From the NCBI GenBank assembly GCA_964575225.1, contig CAZNQW010000019.1, positions 1 to 30,282 on the forward strand: 30,282 bases of DNA, written 5' to 3'. A program made the translations under genes and the position numbers. Below, piece after piece: positions 13,598-21,502 of the stretch. Every line of letters starts with the position of its first letter. The first letter of the stretch is position 1. The notes below the pieces were generated by a model, which saw only the letters and a program-made list of their open reading frames with translations, was not told the origin of the DNA and did not search any database. This DNA comes from CAZNQW01 sp964575225 (GTDB lineage Bacteria > Chloroflexota > Anaerolineae > JAAYZQ01).

Positions 13598-15325
13598 ATG
13601 CAAGTCCTAAAGAGATTGTTTCTATATCTAAAACCGTACTGGAAGACGTTGGTCGTCAGTCTTCTCTTATTGTTGGGGCGAGCGGGCTTGGAATTGATCC
13701 CGCCCCTTTTCCAGCGGTCCATTGTGGACGATGTGATCGTGACCGGGGATCTGGCCTCGCTGCCGCTCTTGTTGGGCGGCATGGTGGGTGTGTATCTGTT
13801 GATCCAGGCCAACGATGCGGGCGATCTTTACATCCGCCATGCGCTGGGCGAGCGCTTTATCTTTGACCTGCGTGTGCGCCTGTACGAGTATTTGCAGCGC
13901 CTGTCATTGGGATTCTTTGAGCGTACCTCCACGGGCGAACTCATGTCGCGGGTGACCAACGACGTCGCTGTGATGGAAAGCTTTGTGACCCACGGTTCGG
14001 CACTCTCGCTGGCGGCCTTTTTGCGATTGGTTATGGGCACGGTGGTTCTGTTTGTGCTGGATGCGCGCCTGGCGCTGCTGGTTTGTATCCCCATTCCGAT
14101 TCTGGTCATTGCCTTGCGCCTGTTCAACAGCCGAATTCGGCCGGTCTATCGGCGCGTTCGGGCTCGACTGGGTGACATCAATGCGCGCCTGCAGGATAGC
14201 CTGTCGGGTATTCAGGTGATTCAGGCCTTCGTCCAAGAGTCTCAGGCACTGGATCGCTTTCGCAACGAGAGCGAGAACTATTATCAGGCTCGCGTGCAGG
14301 GTATCCGTTACTGGGCCACCTTCTTCCCGGCGATGCGCTTTGTGGCAGCCATGGGCACGGTGATCGCCCTGGGTGCCGGCGCCGTGTTTGTGGTCAACGA
14401 CCAATTGTCTCTGGGCACGCTGGTGGCCTTTTTGGCCTACGTGGTTTCCTTTTACGAACCCGTCCACCGCCTGACCGAGATAGACAATGTGTTTCAGGAG
14501 GCCATCGCTGCGGGGGAGCGGATCTTTGAGTTGATGGATGAAGAACCGGATGTTCAGGATGCCGCCGATGCCTTTGATCTGCCCCCTCTGAAAGGAGCCG
14601 TCGAGTTCGACGACGTCCATTTCCGATACGGCACCGGCGATGAGGTACTGCACGACGTGGATTTCCACATGGCGCCCGGTGAGGTCGTGGCCCTGGTCGG
14701 ACCCAGTGGCGCGGGCAAAACGAGCATTGCCAATCTCTTGTGCCGGTTCTACGATCCGATTCACGGCAGGATTTTGATCGATGGCGTCGATTTGCGACGG
14801 GCGACGCTGGCTTCGTTGCGCAGCCAGATCGCCGTGGTGTTGCAGGATACGTTCTTGTTCAATGCGACGGTTCGCGACAATTTGCTGTACGCCCGGCCCA
14901 CAGCTACCGACGACGAAATGCAGGCGGCGGCCAAGGCTGCCTACGCTCATGAATTCATTCTGTCGCTGCCCGATGGATACGACACTGAGATTGGCGAGCG
15001 GGGCGTTCGCCTGAGCGGTGGACAGAAGCAGCGGTTGGCTTTGGCGCGCGCCATCCTGGCCGATCCCAAGATCCTGATCCTGGATGAGGCCACCTCTTCG
15101 GTCGACGCCGAGGCCGAATTCCTGATCCAGCAGGCGCTCGAATCGGTGTTGGAAGGGCGCACGGCGCTGGTCATTGCCCATCGTCTCAGCACCATCCGCA
15201 ATGCCGACAAGATCATTGCCCTGGAAGAGGGCCGCATTGTCGAGGTGGGCGATCACCTGGAATTGCTCCAGCGAGGAGGGCTGTACAGCCAGCTTTATCA
15301 GCGCCAACTGGAACTCGCGACCTGA
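13598..15325 (+). CDS. ABC exporter, fused transmembrane and ATPase domains (MsbA/LmrA-like half transporter)
   Basis: This 575-residue protein has a six-helix transmembrane domain (about 1-315) followed by an ATPase domain. Cytoplasmic-loop motifs include LSLGFFERTSTGELMSRVTN, typical of type IV exporters. The ATPase domain has Walker A GPSGAGKT (368-375), a Q-loop in AVVLQDTFLFNATVRDNL and signature LSGGQKQRLALARAI (from about 472). It also has Walker B ILILDEATSSVD and an H-loop in VIAHRLSTI, so it should be fully active. It works as a homodimer or with a partner half transporter; none is adjacent, so a homodimer is likely. The substrate is unknown (lipid, drug or peptide). The start ATG has only a weak GGA/GAG element upstream. 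It leads a three-gene operon. Confidence 0.94.
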   Translation: MQVLKRLFLYLKPYWKTLVVSLLLLLGRAGLELIPPLFQRSIVDDVIVTGDLASLPLLLGGMVGVYLLIQANDAGDLYIRHALGERFIFDLRVRLYEYLQRLSLGFFERTSTGELMSRVTNDVAVMESFVTHGSALSLAAFLRLVMGTVVLFVLDARLALLVCIPIPILVIALRLFNSRIRPVYRRVRARLGDINARLQDSLSGIQVIQAFVQESQALDRFRNESENYYQARVQGIRYWATFFPAMRFVAAMGTVIALGAGAVFVVNDQLSLGTLVAFLAYVVSFYEPVHRLTEIDNVFQEAIAAGERIFELMDEEPDVQDAADAFDLPPLKGAVEFDDVHFRYGTGDEVLHDVDFHMAPGEVVALVGPSGAGKTSIANLLCRFYDPIHGRILIDGVDLRRATLASLRSQIAVVLQDTFLFNATVRDNLLYARPTATDDEMQAAAKAAYAHEFILSLPDGYDTEIGERGVRLSGGQKQRLALARAILADPKILILDEATSSVDAEAEFLIQQALESVLEGRTALVIAHRLSTIRNADKIIALEEGRIVEVGDHLELLQRGGLYSQLYQRQLELAT

Positions 15326-15375
15326 AAGGCAGCGGGCTCGTAGGAGTGTCTGCATAGAAAAAAGCGGGAGGCGAC

Positions 15376-16257
15376 ATGAAAGAGTTTGTGGCGGCGTGTG
15401 TGCAAATTGCGTCCACACCGAATGACGTACAGGCCAACGCCGACAAGGGGGTGGCCTGGCTGGAGCGCGCAGTCAAGGAATGCGAGGCGGAACTGGTTGT
15501 TTTCCCCGAGACGGTTACGACCACGTTTGTGACCGGTCTCGATGCCCTTGAGCTGTGGGATCTGGTGGACGATGTGCCTGGGCGAACCACCCGCCAGATT
15601 CAGGCCGCCGCCCGATCGTTCGGGGTACACGTCGCGTGGCCCACCTACCGGCGCGGACCTGAGAGAGGGACGATCTACAATTCGTCGGTTCTCATCGGGC
15701 CCGATGGCGAGGTGATCGGCATCTATGACAAAACCCATCCCTTTCCGGTCGAGCGCCAAGAGTGTGGAGGCTGGGTGACCACGGGCCGGCATGCGGAAGT
15801 GTTTGACACCGCGTTGGGCAAGATCGGGATGATCATCTGCTATGATGGCGACTTTCCCGAGCTTTCACGCTTGCTGGCGGTCAAGGGGGCCGAAATCATC
15901 CTCCGACCCTCGGCTTTGCTGCGCAGCTATGACATCTGGTACATCACCAACTGCGCCCGCGCGTACGACAACCACGTCTACGTGGTGGCGACAAATGCCA
16001 TCGGCCCGGATGCAGGCGGCAGCTACTACTTTGGGCACAGCATGATCGTGAATCCCATCGCCTGGCGGCTGGCCCAGGCTCGGGGTGTCGAAGAGATCAT
16101 CGCCTCCAAGCTCGATCCCGACCCGATGCGCCACATCACCTGGGGCAGCCCAAGCCTTCAGGTGTTCGACCATCTGCAGGATCGCAACCTGGCGATCTAT
16201 GAAGAGATCCTTCGGGAGGCGCGCTCGCAATTTGAGCCCGGTCAACGGCTCTACTAG
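15376..16257 (+). CDS. Carbon-nitrogen hydrolase (nitrilase superfamily)
   Basis: This 293-residue enzyme carries the Glu-Lys-Cys triad: Glu45 in VVFPET, Lys119 in IYDKTHPFPVE and Cys155 in MIICYDGDFPE. A second Glu of the family lies in the segment around PFPVERQECGGW. The superfamily cleaves amide or nitrile C-N bonds; the exact substrate (for example an N-carbamoyl compound, aliphatic amide or omega-amide) cannot be read from the sequence. GGGAGG precedes the ATG. It begins 50 bases after the ABC exporter and ends 37 bases before the CoA-transferase. A shared catabolic or detoxification role with the CoA-transferase is possible, but no dedicated pathway is evident. Confidence 0.92.
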   Translation: MKEFVAACVQIASTPNDVQANADKGVAWLERAVKECEAELVVFPETVTTTFVTGLDALELWDLVDDVPGRTTRQIQAAARSFGVHVAWPTYRRGPERGTIYNSSVLIGPDGEVIGIYDKTHPFPVERQECGGWVTTGRHAEVFDTALGKIGMIICYDGDFPELSRLLAVKGAEIILRPSALLRSYDIWYITNCARAYDNHVYVVATNAIGPDAGGSYYFGHSMIVNPIAWRLAQARGVEEIIASKLDPDPMRHITWGSPSLQVFDHLQDRNLAIYEEILREARSQFEPGQRLY

Positions 16258-16294
16258 CGAGCCCCGTGCCATATTACTCCAAAGGGAGACATCG

Positions 16295-17503
16295 ATGCAA
16301 GCATTACAAGATATCCGTGTGTTGGACATGACCCGAGTTCTTGCGGGTCCTTTCTGCGCCATGATGCTGGGCGACCTTGGGGCCGACATCATCAAAGTGG
16401 AGCGCCCGTTTGCAGGGGATGACTCGCGGAGCTGGGGTCCGCCTTTTGTCGGCGAGCCCTTCGGCCCTTATCCGGGCGAGTCCGCTTACTTTATGGCCGC
16501 CAACCGCAACAAGCGCAGCATTACCCTGGATCTGAAAACGCCGGAGGCGCAGGAAATTGTGCGCAGGCTGGCTGCTCAATCGGATGTGTTGATCGAGAAT
16601 TATCGGCAGGGGGCGCTGGAGCGTATGGGCCTCGGTTACGAGGATCTTTGCGCCGTCAACCCGCGCCTGGTGTACTGCACCATCAGCGGCTATGGGCGCA
16701 CCGGTCCCTATGCCGACCGGCCCGGCTATGACTTTATCATCCAGGCCGAAGGCGGGATGATGGGCATCACCGGCCCCGAAGAGGGCCCGCCCTACCGGGT
16801 GGGCATCCCCATCGTCGACATATGCGCCGGCATGTTCGCGGCGACTGCCATCCTGGCTGCTTTGCACAGCCGGGATCTGACCGGCGAAGGCCAGTTTGTG
16901 GACATCTCTCTCCTGGATTCGATGGCTGCCGTGCTGACCAACGTCGCTTCCAACTATTTGGTGGGGGGGCTCGAGCCCAAGCGATACGGCAACGCCCATC
17001 CCAACCTGTCGCCTTACGAGGTGTTCCGCGCCCGCGATCGGTGGTTTGTCCTGGCGGCAGGTAACGAGCGGCAGTGGGGGGTCTTTTGCCGGGCCATTGG
17101 TCGTCCTGAACTGGAGCACGATCCGCGTTTTGCCACCAATGGCGTGCGGGTGCCCAATCAGAAGGAACTGAGCCCGATTTTGGCCGAGGTCTTTGCCACG
17201 CGCGACGCCGATGACTGGCTGGCGATCCTGCAAGAGGCCGGAATCCCCTGTGGACCGATCAACTCGGCTGCCGATGTGTTCCAACACCCTCAGGCGGAAG
17301 CCCGCCAGCTGGTGCTGGAGGCCGACCATCCCACGGCGGGCACGGTCCGCTTTCCGGGCTTCCCCTACAAGCTGTCGGCCACGCCGGGTGAGGTTCGTCT
17401 TCCGCCGCCCACCTTGGGCCAGCACACCGACGAAATTCTCACCGAGTTGCTGGGTTGCACGCCAGAACAGGTGGCCGATTACCACCGGCTCAGCATTGTC
17501 TAA
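16295..17503 (+). CDS. CaiB/BaiF family (class III) CoA-transferase
   Basis: This 402-residue enzyme begins with the family opening IRVLDMTRVLAGPFCAMMLG, followed by DLGADIIKVE. The catalytic Asp is Asp175 in PIVDICAGMF, matching the active-site Asp of formyl-CoA transferase. The C-terminus contains the usual GIPCGPINSAADVFQHPQ segment. Class III enzymes move CoA between carboxylic acids through Asp-anhydride intermediates and act as interlocked dimers. The acyl specificity is not evident. The start at 16295 is chosen because GGGAGA lies just upstream and the family N-terminus begins there; the frame is open further upstream but overlaps the hydrolase gene. It is the last gene before a strong terminator. 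Confidence 0.93.
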   Translation: MQALQDIRVLDMTRVLAGPFCAMMLGDLGADIIKVERPFAGDDSRSWGPPFVGEPFGPYPGESAYFMAANRNKRSITLDLKTPEAQEIVRRLAAQSDVLIENYRQGALERMGLGYEDLCAVNPRLVYCTISGYGRTGPYADRPGYDFIIQAEGGMMGITGPEEGPPYRVGIPIVDICAGMFAATAILAALHSRDLTGEGQFVDISLLDSMAAVLTNVASNYLVGGLEPKRYGNAHPNLSPYEVFRARDRWFVLAAGNERQWGVFCRAIGRPELEHDPRFATNGVRVPNQKELSPILAEVFATRDADDWLAILQEAGIPCGPINSAADVFQHPQAEARQLVLEADHPTAGTVRFPGFPYKLSATPGEVRLPPPTLGQHTDEILTELLGCTPEQVADYHRLSIV

Positions 17504-17504
17504 A

Positions 17505-17550
17505 AAAAGAGGCCTGGCAGATCCATCCCCGGACCTGCCAGGCCTCTTTT
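17505..17550. terminator. Strong bidirectional intrinsic terminator
   Basis: A perfect 16-bp inverted repeat, AAAAGAGGCCTGGCAG (17505-17520) and its complement (17535-17550), encloses a 14-base loop. A-tract and T-tract ends give a U-run in both directions. It ends the plus-strand exporter/hydrolase/CoA-transferase operon and, 15 bases beyond the nitroreductase stop, the convergent minus-strand operon. Confidence 0.93.
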
Positions 17551-17565
17551 ATGGTCGTCGATCTG

Positions 17566-18069
17566 CTACCAGCGCCCGGTGTGAATTCGCTCGGGATCGT
17601 ATTGGGTGCGGGCCTCTCGCTCTTCGGCCGGTACACCGATCGCCAGCAAGCTGAGCACGCCGATGTTCGAGGGAATGCCCAGCGCGCCGCGGATGGCTTC
17701 TTCCCGCTCGGGCGCGCCATGACAGCCCAGCCACACGCCCCCCAGGCCCAGGCCGGCGGCAGCGACGAGGATATTTTCTGTGGCTGCCGAGCAGTCCTGA
17801 ACCCACCAGGAAGAGATGGCGGGATCGCCGCACACGGCGATGGCCACTGAGGCCTTGGGCAGCATCTTGGCGTACGGGTGCCGCTGGGAAAGCTCCTCCA
17901 GATCTTTCGGATTGCGGGTGACCACAAAGTGCCACGGCCGCCGATTGCTGGCCGATGGCGCGGCCATGCCGGCTTCCAACAGGCTGCGAAGGTCCGCGTC
18001 GGTGATCGGCTGTCCGGTAAAATCGCGGATGCTCCGTCGTTTGAAGAGAAGGTTCAATCGTTCGTCCAT
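17566..18069 (-). CDS. Nitroreductase-family FMN oxidoreductase
   Basis: This 167-residue protein has the FMN-phosphate motif RRSIRDFTGQPI near the N-terminus. It also has APSASNRRPWHFVVTRNP, and the C-terminal segment VAAAGLGLGGVWLGCHGAPE typical of the nitroreductase fold. These flavoenzymes are homodimers that reduce nitroaromatics, quinones or related electrophiles with NAD(P)H; the physiological substrate here is unknown. It is at the short end of the family, lacking extra helices of the NfsA/B groups. AAGGAG lies seven bases before the ATG. It follows the sulfotransferase-like gene by 47 bases on the same strand, so the two probably share a transcript ended by the terminator at 17505-17550. 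Confidence 0.92.
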   Translation of the reverse strand: MDERLNLLFKRRSIRDFTGQPITDADLRSLLEAGMAAPSASNRRPWHFVVTRNPKDLEELSQRHPYAKMLPKASVAIAVCGDPAISSWWVQDCSAATENILVAAAGLGLGGVWLGCHGAPEREEAIRGALGIPSNIGVLSLLAIGVPAEEREARTQYDPERIHTGRW

Positions 18070-18116
18070 GTCAGACTCCTTTCGGCAATGGGTGCGTTTG
18101 GTCGGACACGCGGCAT

Positions 18117-18689
18117 CTAACTCTTTTGTCGGTACAGACTGGGATCGACGGCAGCAGACATGGCCTGCTCGTCGAGAGTGCCGCCCAAAAAAGCATTGAT
18201 CTGGCGCGCATTTTGGATCCGATTCTGTACCACGTCGGTATAGTGTACGTACAATGTCTCAAAATTGGGCTGTTCTGCCAGCCAGGCCGTCACCTGTTCC
18301 ACGTGTCGCTCAAAGAGGGCGGCCATTTTTTCGTCGCTGATGGTGTCGGTGGGCTCGCCGCGGCGGATCAGCATCTGCTTCTGCGAAGCCAAAATCTCGT
18401 CCATGTTGCGCCGGATAAAGATCACCTTGTACTGATAGCGGTCGGGTAGGTGTTTGAGCAAGGCAGCTATCATTTTGACCACCTTGCCCTTGGCTTCCTC
18501 GAGCCAGGCCTGATCGGTCTCGATCTGCTTCACCCGTTCAAATTCGTAATACCCTTTGGGGTTGTCCTCGTCAGCCGTACGAATGTGGTCAACCAGTGGG
18601 GTGAGGCCGCCTGCTTCGAGCATGGTCATCATCATGGAGGTACCCGAACGCGGCAGTCCGGATACGAGTACGATGGTCTCCTGATTCAC
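18117..18689 (-). CDS. Sulfotransferase-like P-loop protein
   Basis: About 190 residues starting with a strand and the PAPS-loop-type motif IVLVSGLPRSGTSMMMTMLE. A KVIFIRRNMDEILASQ segment matches the second (3'-phosphate) binding strand and helix of sulfotransferases. An NPKGYYEFE element lies between them. It therefore looks like a short bacterial sulfotransferase-family member; acceptor and real activity are unknown. The preferred start is GTG at 18689, eight bases after AAGGAG. A TTG two codons earlier is only two bases from that site. It is upstream of the nitroreductase on the same strand. Confidence 0.85.
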   Translation of the reverse strand: MNQETIVLVSGLPRSGTSMMMTMLEAGGLTPLVDHIRTADEDNPKGYYEFERVKQIETDQAWLEEAKGKVVKMIAALLKHLPDRYQYKVIFIRRNMDEILASQKQMLIRRGEPTDTISDEKMAALFERHVEQVTAWLAEQPNFETLYVHYTDVVQNRIQNARQINAFLGGTLDEQAMSAAVDPSLYRQKS

Positions 18690-18726
18690 AGTCAAGACTC
18701 CTTATTCAATGAGGCTGGCATGCCAA

Positions 18727-18744
18727 CCGCTCTCTGACGAGCGG
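18727..18744. repeat. Short hairpin between the nuclease-like and sulfotransferase-like genes
   Basis: CCGCTC-TCTGAC-GAGCGG forms a six-base-pair stem just beyond the stop codon of the gene at 18746. The palindrome TGGCATGCCA (18716-18725) lies beside it. No U-tract follows on the minus strand, so it is at best a weak or Rho-assisted terminator. Confidence 0.3.
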
Positions 18745-18745
18745 G

Positions 18746-19480
18746 TCAGCATGCCGCATGAGTATAAACTAGCGCGTTTCCCTGTTGGCCGATCCGTTTG
18801 ATAAGACCCAGTTCGCGCAGGCAATAGGCCATTTGCTGAGCCAAGCGCCGCGGCCTATGGATGGCCTTGGCCAGGTCGGCGGTGGTGAATTCCCCAGGCA
18901 AGCCCGCAGGCATGAGATCGCCCAGATCCTCGGGCGACTCGAACAGCCGCCGATCGACGACCTCTAGAAGGCGGCGTTCGTGGGTAACCCAGCCCTTGCG
19001 CCGCCAGGCCCGACCGGCCTCGTAGCATCGCTGTTCCTCTTCGTGGATGAGGATTACCTCCAACGAAAACCGCGGGTTGGCCAGCAGGGTGGGAATTCTC
19101 ACCAGTTCGCCAAATACCAGCTCGAATGTGCCCTGCTTGGGCGAGCGGCGCCGGCTAATCGGTGTTTGCCCGTCTTCCCCCATCTTCAGAATCCATTTCC
19201 TCTCGGCAATGGGATAGACCAACCGGATCGGGTGCCGATCTAACAGGCTGATCAGCTTGGGCTTGATGGCCGCAAAATTCCGGGTCTGGACTTCGATCAA
19301 CAGATCGTCGCGGACGATGTCGACGACGAACCCTTCGACTTCCACCTCCACCTGGTCGCCGGGACAATGATACCACGCTTTGAGTTCCGCGTGCAGCGAT
19401 TTTTCGTTGAGGGTGCCGATCGGACGAGAGCCTTCGGGCGGCTCGGGCGATGGCACCTGGTTTGGATCTTGGTGTAACAC
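18746..19480 (-). CDS. Hypothetical protein with PD-(D/E)XK-like motif and C-terminal winged helix
   Basis: This 244-residue protein has no recognised name. Residues about 25-80 show an N-terminal helix with Glu (EKSLHAELKAWY), then VDIVRDDLLIEVQTRNFAAI. Asp54, Glu63 and Gln65 are spaced like the D-x(n)-E-x-K/Q core of PD-(D/E)XK nucleases. A basic region, SRRRSPKQGTFELVF, follows. The last 45 residues (FTTADLAKAIHRPRRLAQQM and the LGLIKRIG strand) look like a winged helix. I infer a DNA-binding, possibly nuclease-like protein; Gln in place of Lys means activity is uncertain. The start is GTG with no upstream ribosome binding site, and its promoter places transcription start at or next to that GTG. 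Confidence 0.75.
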   Translation of the reverse strand: MLHQDPNQVPSPEPPEGSRPIGTLNEKSLHAELKAWYHCPGDQVEVEVEGFVVDIVRDDLLIEVQTRNFAAIKPKLISLLDRHPIRLVYPIAERKWILKMGEDGQTPISRRRSPKQGTFELVFGELVRIPTLLANPRFSLEVILIHEEEQRCYEAGRAWRRKGWVTHERRLLEVVDRRLFESPEDLGDLMPAGLPGEFTTADLAKAIHRPRRLAQQMAYCLRELGLIKRIGQQGNALVYTHAAC

Positions 19481-19486
19481 GGCCCT

Positions 19487-19516
19487 ATCATACCCTCAAA
19501 AGGGGGCAGGCGTCAA
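19487..19516 (-). promoter_or_regulatory. Promoter of the nuclease-like gene, predicted leaderless
   Basis: On the minus strand, TTGACG (19511-19516) and TATGAT (19487-19492) have an 18-base spacer. Only six bases separate the -10 from the GTG start at 19480, so transcription should begin on the start codon itself. Confidence 0.6.
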
Positions 19517-19562
19517 GTTCTCTGGCGAGGGTCATCAGTTCAGCGACTATGGCTCCTCTGCC

Positions 19563-19979
19563 TCAAGGCAGGTCGAATTCCCCGACTGAATCGGGGGATG
19601 GTTCCTTAGGCCGGTAGTTCTTTACGCGCACCAGGTGCAGGGTGACACCGGCAGCGATGGCAAGCAGGATAAGCTTGAGCCACCATTGGGAAACGGCGAA
19701 CCCTGCGGCGTAGCCAATGGTCAGCCACAGAAGCGAGATAGAAACAATCTTGTGCGCGAGGGGGATGCCCCTGCCTTCTCGGTAGTTTCGGATGTAGCTC
19801 CCAAATACTCGGTTGGTCATCAGCCAATCATAGAATCGTTGCGAGCTTCTTGCATAGCAGACGGCGGCCAAGAGCAGAAAGGGGGTCGTGGGCAGCACCG
19901 GCATTAGTATCCCAATCACACCCAATGCCACGAAAAGCGTGCCACTGACAATTAAGAGCGAACGTCTCAGTTTTATCAT
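19563..19979 (-). CDS. DUF454 (YbaN-like) inner membrane protein
   Basis: This 138-residue membrane protein has the DUF454 signature: LGVIGILMPVLPTTPFLLLA, then CYARSSQRFYDWL and VFGSYIRNYREGRGIP. Three to four hydrophobic helices are visible, two at the N-terminus and two in the region 77-117. The function of the family (E. coli YbaN) is not established. AAAGAG is seven bases upstream of the ATG. It lies 56 bases downstream of the K+/H+ antiporter gene on the same strand and is probably the last gene of that operon. Confidence 0.9.
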   Translation of the reverse strand: MIKLRRSLLIVSGTLFVALGVIGILMPVLPTTPFLLLAAVCYARSSQRFYDWLMTNRVFGSYIRNYREGRGIPLAHKIVSISLLWLTIGYAAGFAVSQWWLKLILLAIAAGVTLHLVRVKNYRPKEPSPDSVGEFDLP

Positions 19980-19998
19980 GTCAAACTCTTTATCATCG

Positions 19999-20017
19999 CC
20001 AAGGATCCAAGCCTTGG
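19999..20017. repeat. Hairpin between antiporter and DUF454 genes
   Basis: CCAAGG-atccaag-CCTTGG forms a perfect six-base-pair stem in the 56-base gap. No U-tract follows on the minus strand. It may influence mRNA stability, or it may be incidental. Confidence 0.3.
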
Positions 20018-20035
20018 TCAGCGTTCTAACTCATC

Positions 20036-21502
20036 TCAGCCGCTTACGATTTTCCGTGAGTGAGCCTGTTGGCTCACCCGGTCAAAGGACTCTTGTTCGG
20101 ATAACACCAGCAATGTATCGCCTGCCTTCAGCACCGTCCCGCCGCTGGGCAACACGAAATCGTCATCGCGAGCAATGAGGATGACCAGGAAATCGTCCGG
20201 AAGCCCCAGCTCAACGATGGCCTTTCCATCCACTCTTGACCCGGAGGGGATCGCCAGTTCTTTGAGCTCGCTCTTGAATTCGCCCATCGGCGTGAATTCG
20301 ATAGGGTAAAGCTTTTGGGGTACCACAGGTGCATCGAGTCCTAACCACCGAGCGACGAGGGGGATGGAGGTTCCCTGCAATAGCACCGAAGTCAATACGA
20401 CAAAGAATACCACATTAAAGATCAGATCGGCGTGTGCGACCCCAGCGAGGAGGGGAAAGGTTGCCAGGATGATGGGTACGGCTCCGCGCAAGCCGATCCA
20501 GGACACAAACGTCTTGGAACGCCAGTCCAGGGTGCTGGGAAGCAGGCCGAGAAACACAGCAATTGGGCGGGCCACGAACATCAGCGCCGCTGCCATGATC
20601 AGACTAACGCCCAAGACGGGAACCAGGCGCGATGGGAAAACCAGCAATCCCAAGGTCAGGAACATGGCGATCTGCATCAGCCAGGCCATTCCGTCGTGAA
20701 ACCGCAGGAGGCTCTTCTTGTGGAGGAAATCCCGGTTGCCCACAACGATACCCGCCAGATAGACGGCCAAGAAACCGCTTCCGCCGGCCACATCAGTCAG
20801 GCCGAAGGTAAGGAATACCAACGCCAGAGTGAGAACGGGATAGAGGCCTTCGGTACCCAGTTTCAGGCGGTTGATCAGAACCAGCATCACCCGACCCATG
20901 ACATACCCCACGAGGGCGCCAACGAACATCTGCAGGAAAAACAAGCTGATCAGACTGAGTGGGGATGAGTCAGGCTGTGTGATCAACTGAATCAAGCCCA
21001 CGGTTAGGAAGATGGCCATTGGATCGTTGCTCCCCGATTCCAGTTCCAGCAAGGGCTGCAGTTGACCTTTTAGGCCTATGCCCTTGGAACGAAGCACAGA
21101 GAACACGGCCGCTGCATCGGTGGAGGAAACGATGGACCCGAGCAATAGCCCTTCGGCCAATGAGAAGCCAAAGAGGCAGCATGCAACCAGGCCGACGACC
21201 AAGGCCGTGATGAACACACCAAAGGTCGCCAGGATGACTCCCTCTTTGAGCACAGGGCGGACCGATTCCCATTGGGTGTCGAGGCCGCCGGCAAACAGAA
21301 TCAAAACCAGGGCGATCACGGCGATGGACTGGGCCAGCGAGGGGTCATCGAAATAGATGCCTCCCGGCCCGTCAGAGCCCGCCAACATGCCCAATATCAA
21401 AAAGAGCAGGAGGGCAGGCACCCCAAATCGATCCGAGATTTTGCTGGCAACGACGCTTATGATGAGGAGAACAGCAGCGCCAATGAGGATGTACGGATTC
21501 AT
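20036..21502 (-). CDS. nhaP2: Potassium/proton antiporter, CPA1 family with RCK-type C-terminal domain (NhaP2/CvrA-like)
   Basis: This 488-residue protein has a 12-13-helix cation/proton antiporter domain (about 1-390) and a cytosolic TrkA-C-like domain (about 400-488). Motifs include FLILGMLAGSDGPGG in an early helix and LFAGGLDTQW. The conserved STDAAAVFSVLRSKG and LELESGSNDPMAIFL contain the ND pair of the transport site. FVSWIGLRGAVPIILATFPL matches the later conserved helix. The architecture is that of NhaP2/CvrA exchangers, which export K+ or Na+ for protons. The TrkA-C end with LPSGGTVLKAGDTLLVL probably senses a ligand. Its ATG overlaps the adenosine deaminase stop by four bases (ATGA), showing translational coupling. 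Confidence 0.93.
   Translation of the reverse strand: MNPYILIGAAVLLIISVVASKISDRFGVPALLLFLILGMLAGSDGPGGIYFDDPSLAQSIAVIALVLILFAGGLDTQWESVRPVLKEGVILATFGVFITALVVGLVACCLFGFSLAEGLLLGSIVSSTDAAAVFSVLRSKGIGLKGQLQPLLELESGSNDPMAIFLTVGLIQLITQPDSSPLSLISLFFLQMFVGALVGYVMGRVMLVLINRLKLGTEGLYPVLTLALVFLTFGLTDVAGGSGFLAVYLAGIVVGNRDFLHKKSLLRFHDGMAWLMQIAMFLTLGLLVFPSRLVPVLGVSLIMAAALMFVARPIAVFLGLLPSTLDWRSKTFVSWIGLRGAVPIILATFPLLAGVAHADLIFNVVFFVVLTSVLLQGTSIPLVARWLGLDAPVVPQKLYPIEFTPMGEFKSELKELAIPSGSRVDGKAIVELGLPDDFLVILIARDDDFVLPSGGTVLKAGDTLLVLSEQESFDRVSQQAHSRKIVSG

Noticed and set aside
13306..13610. Short plus-strand ORFs between the EamA and ABC genes
   Set aside because: They overlap one another and the promoter, have no ribosome binding site and no recognisable family.
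13904..15418. 504-codon minus-strand frame
   Set aside because: It is antisense to the clear ABC exporter and lacks domain content; it is an effect of GC-biased codon use.
16085..16294. Upstream extension of the CoA-transferase frame
   Set aside because: It overlaps the hydrolase gene and adds 70 low-complexity Arg/Ser residues; the ribosome binding site and family N-terminus support 16295.
16304..17485. 393-codon minus-strand frame
   Set aside because: It is antisense to the CoA-transferase, whose motifs and catalytic Asp are intact.
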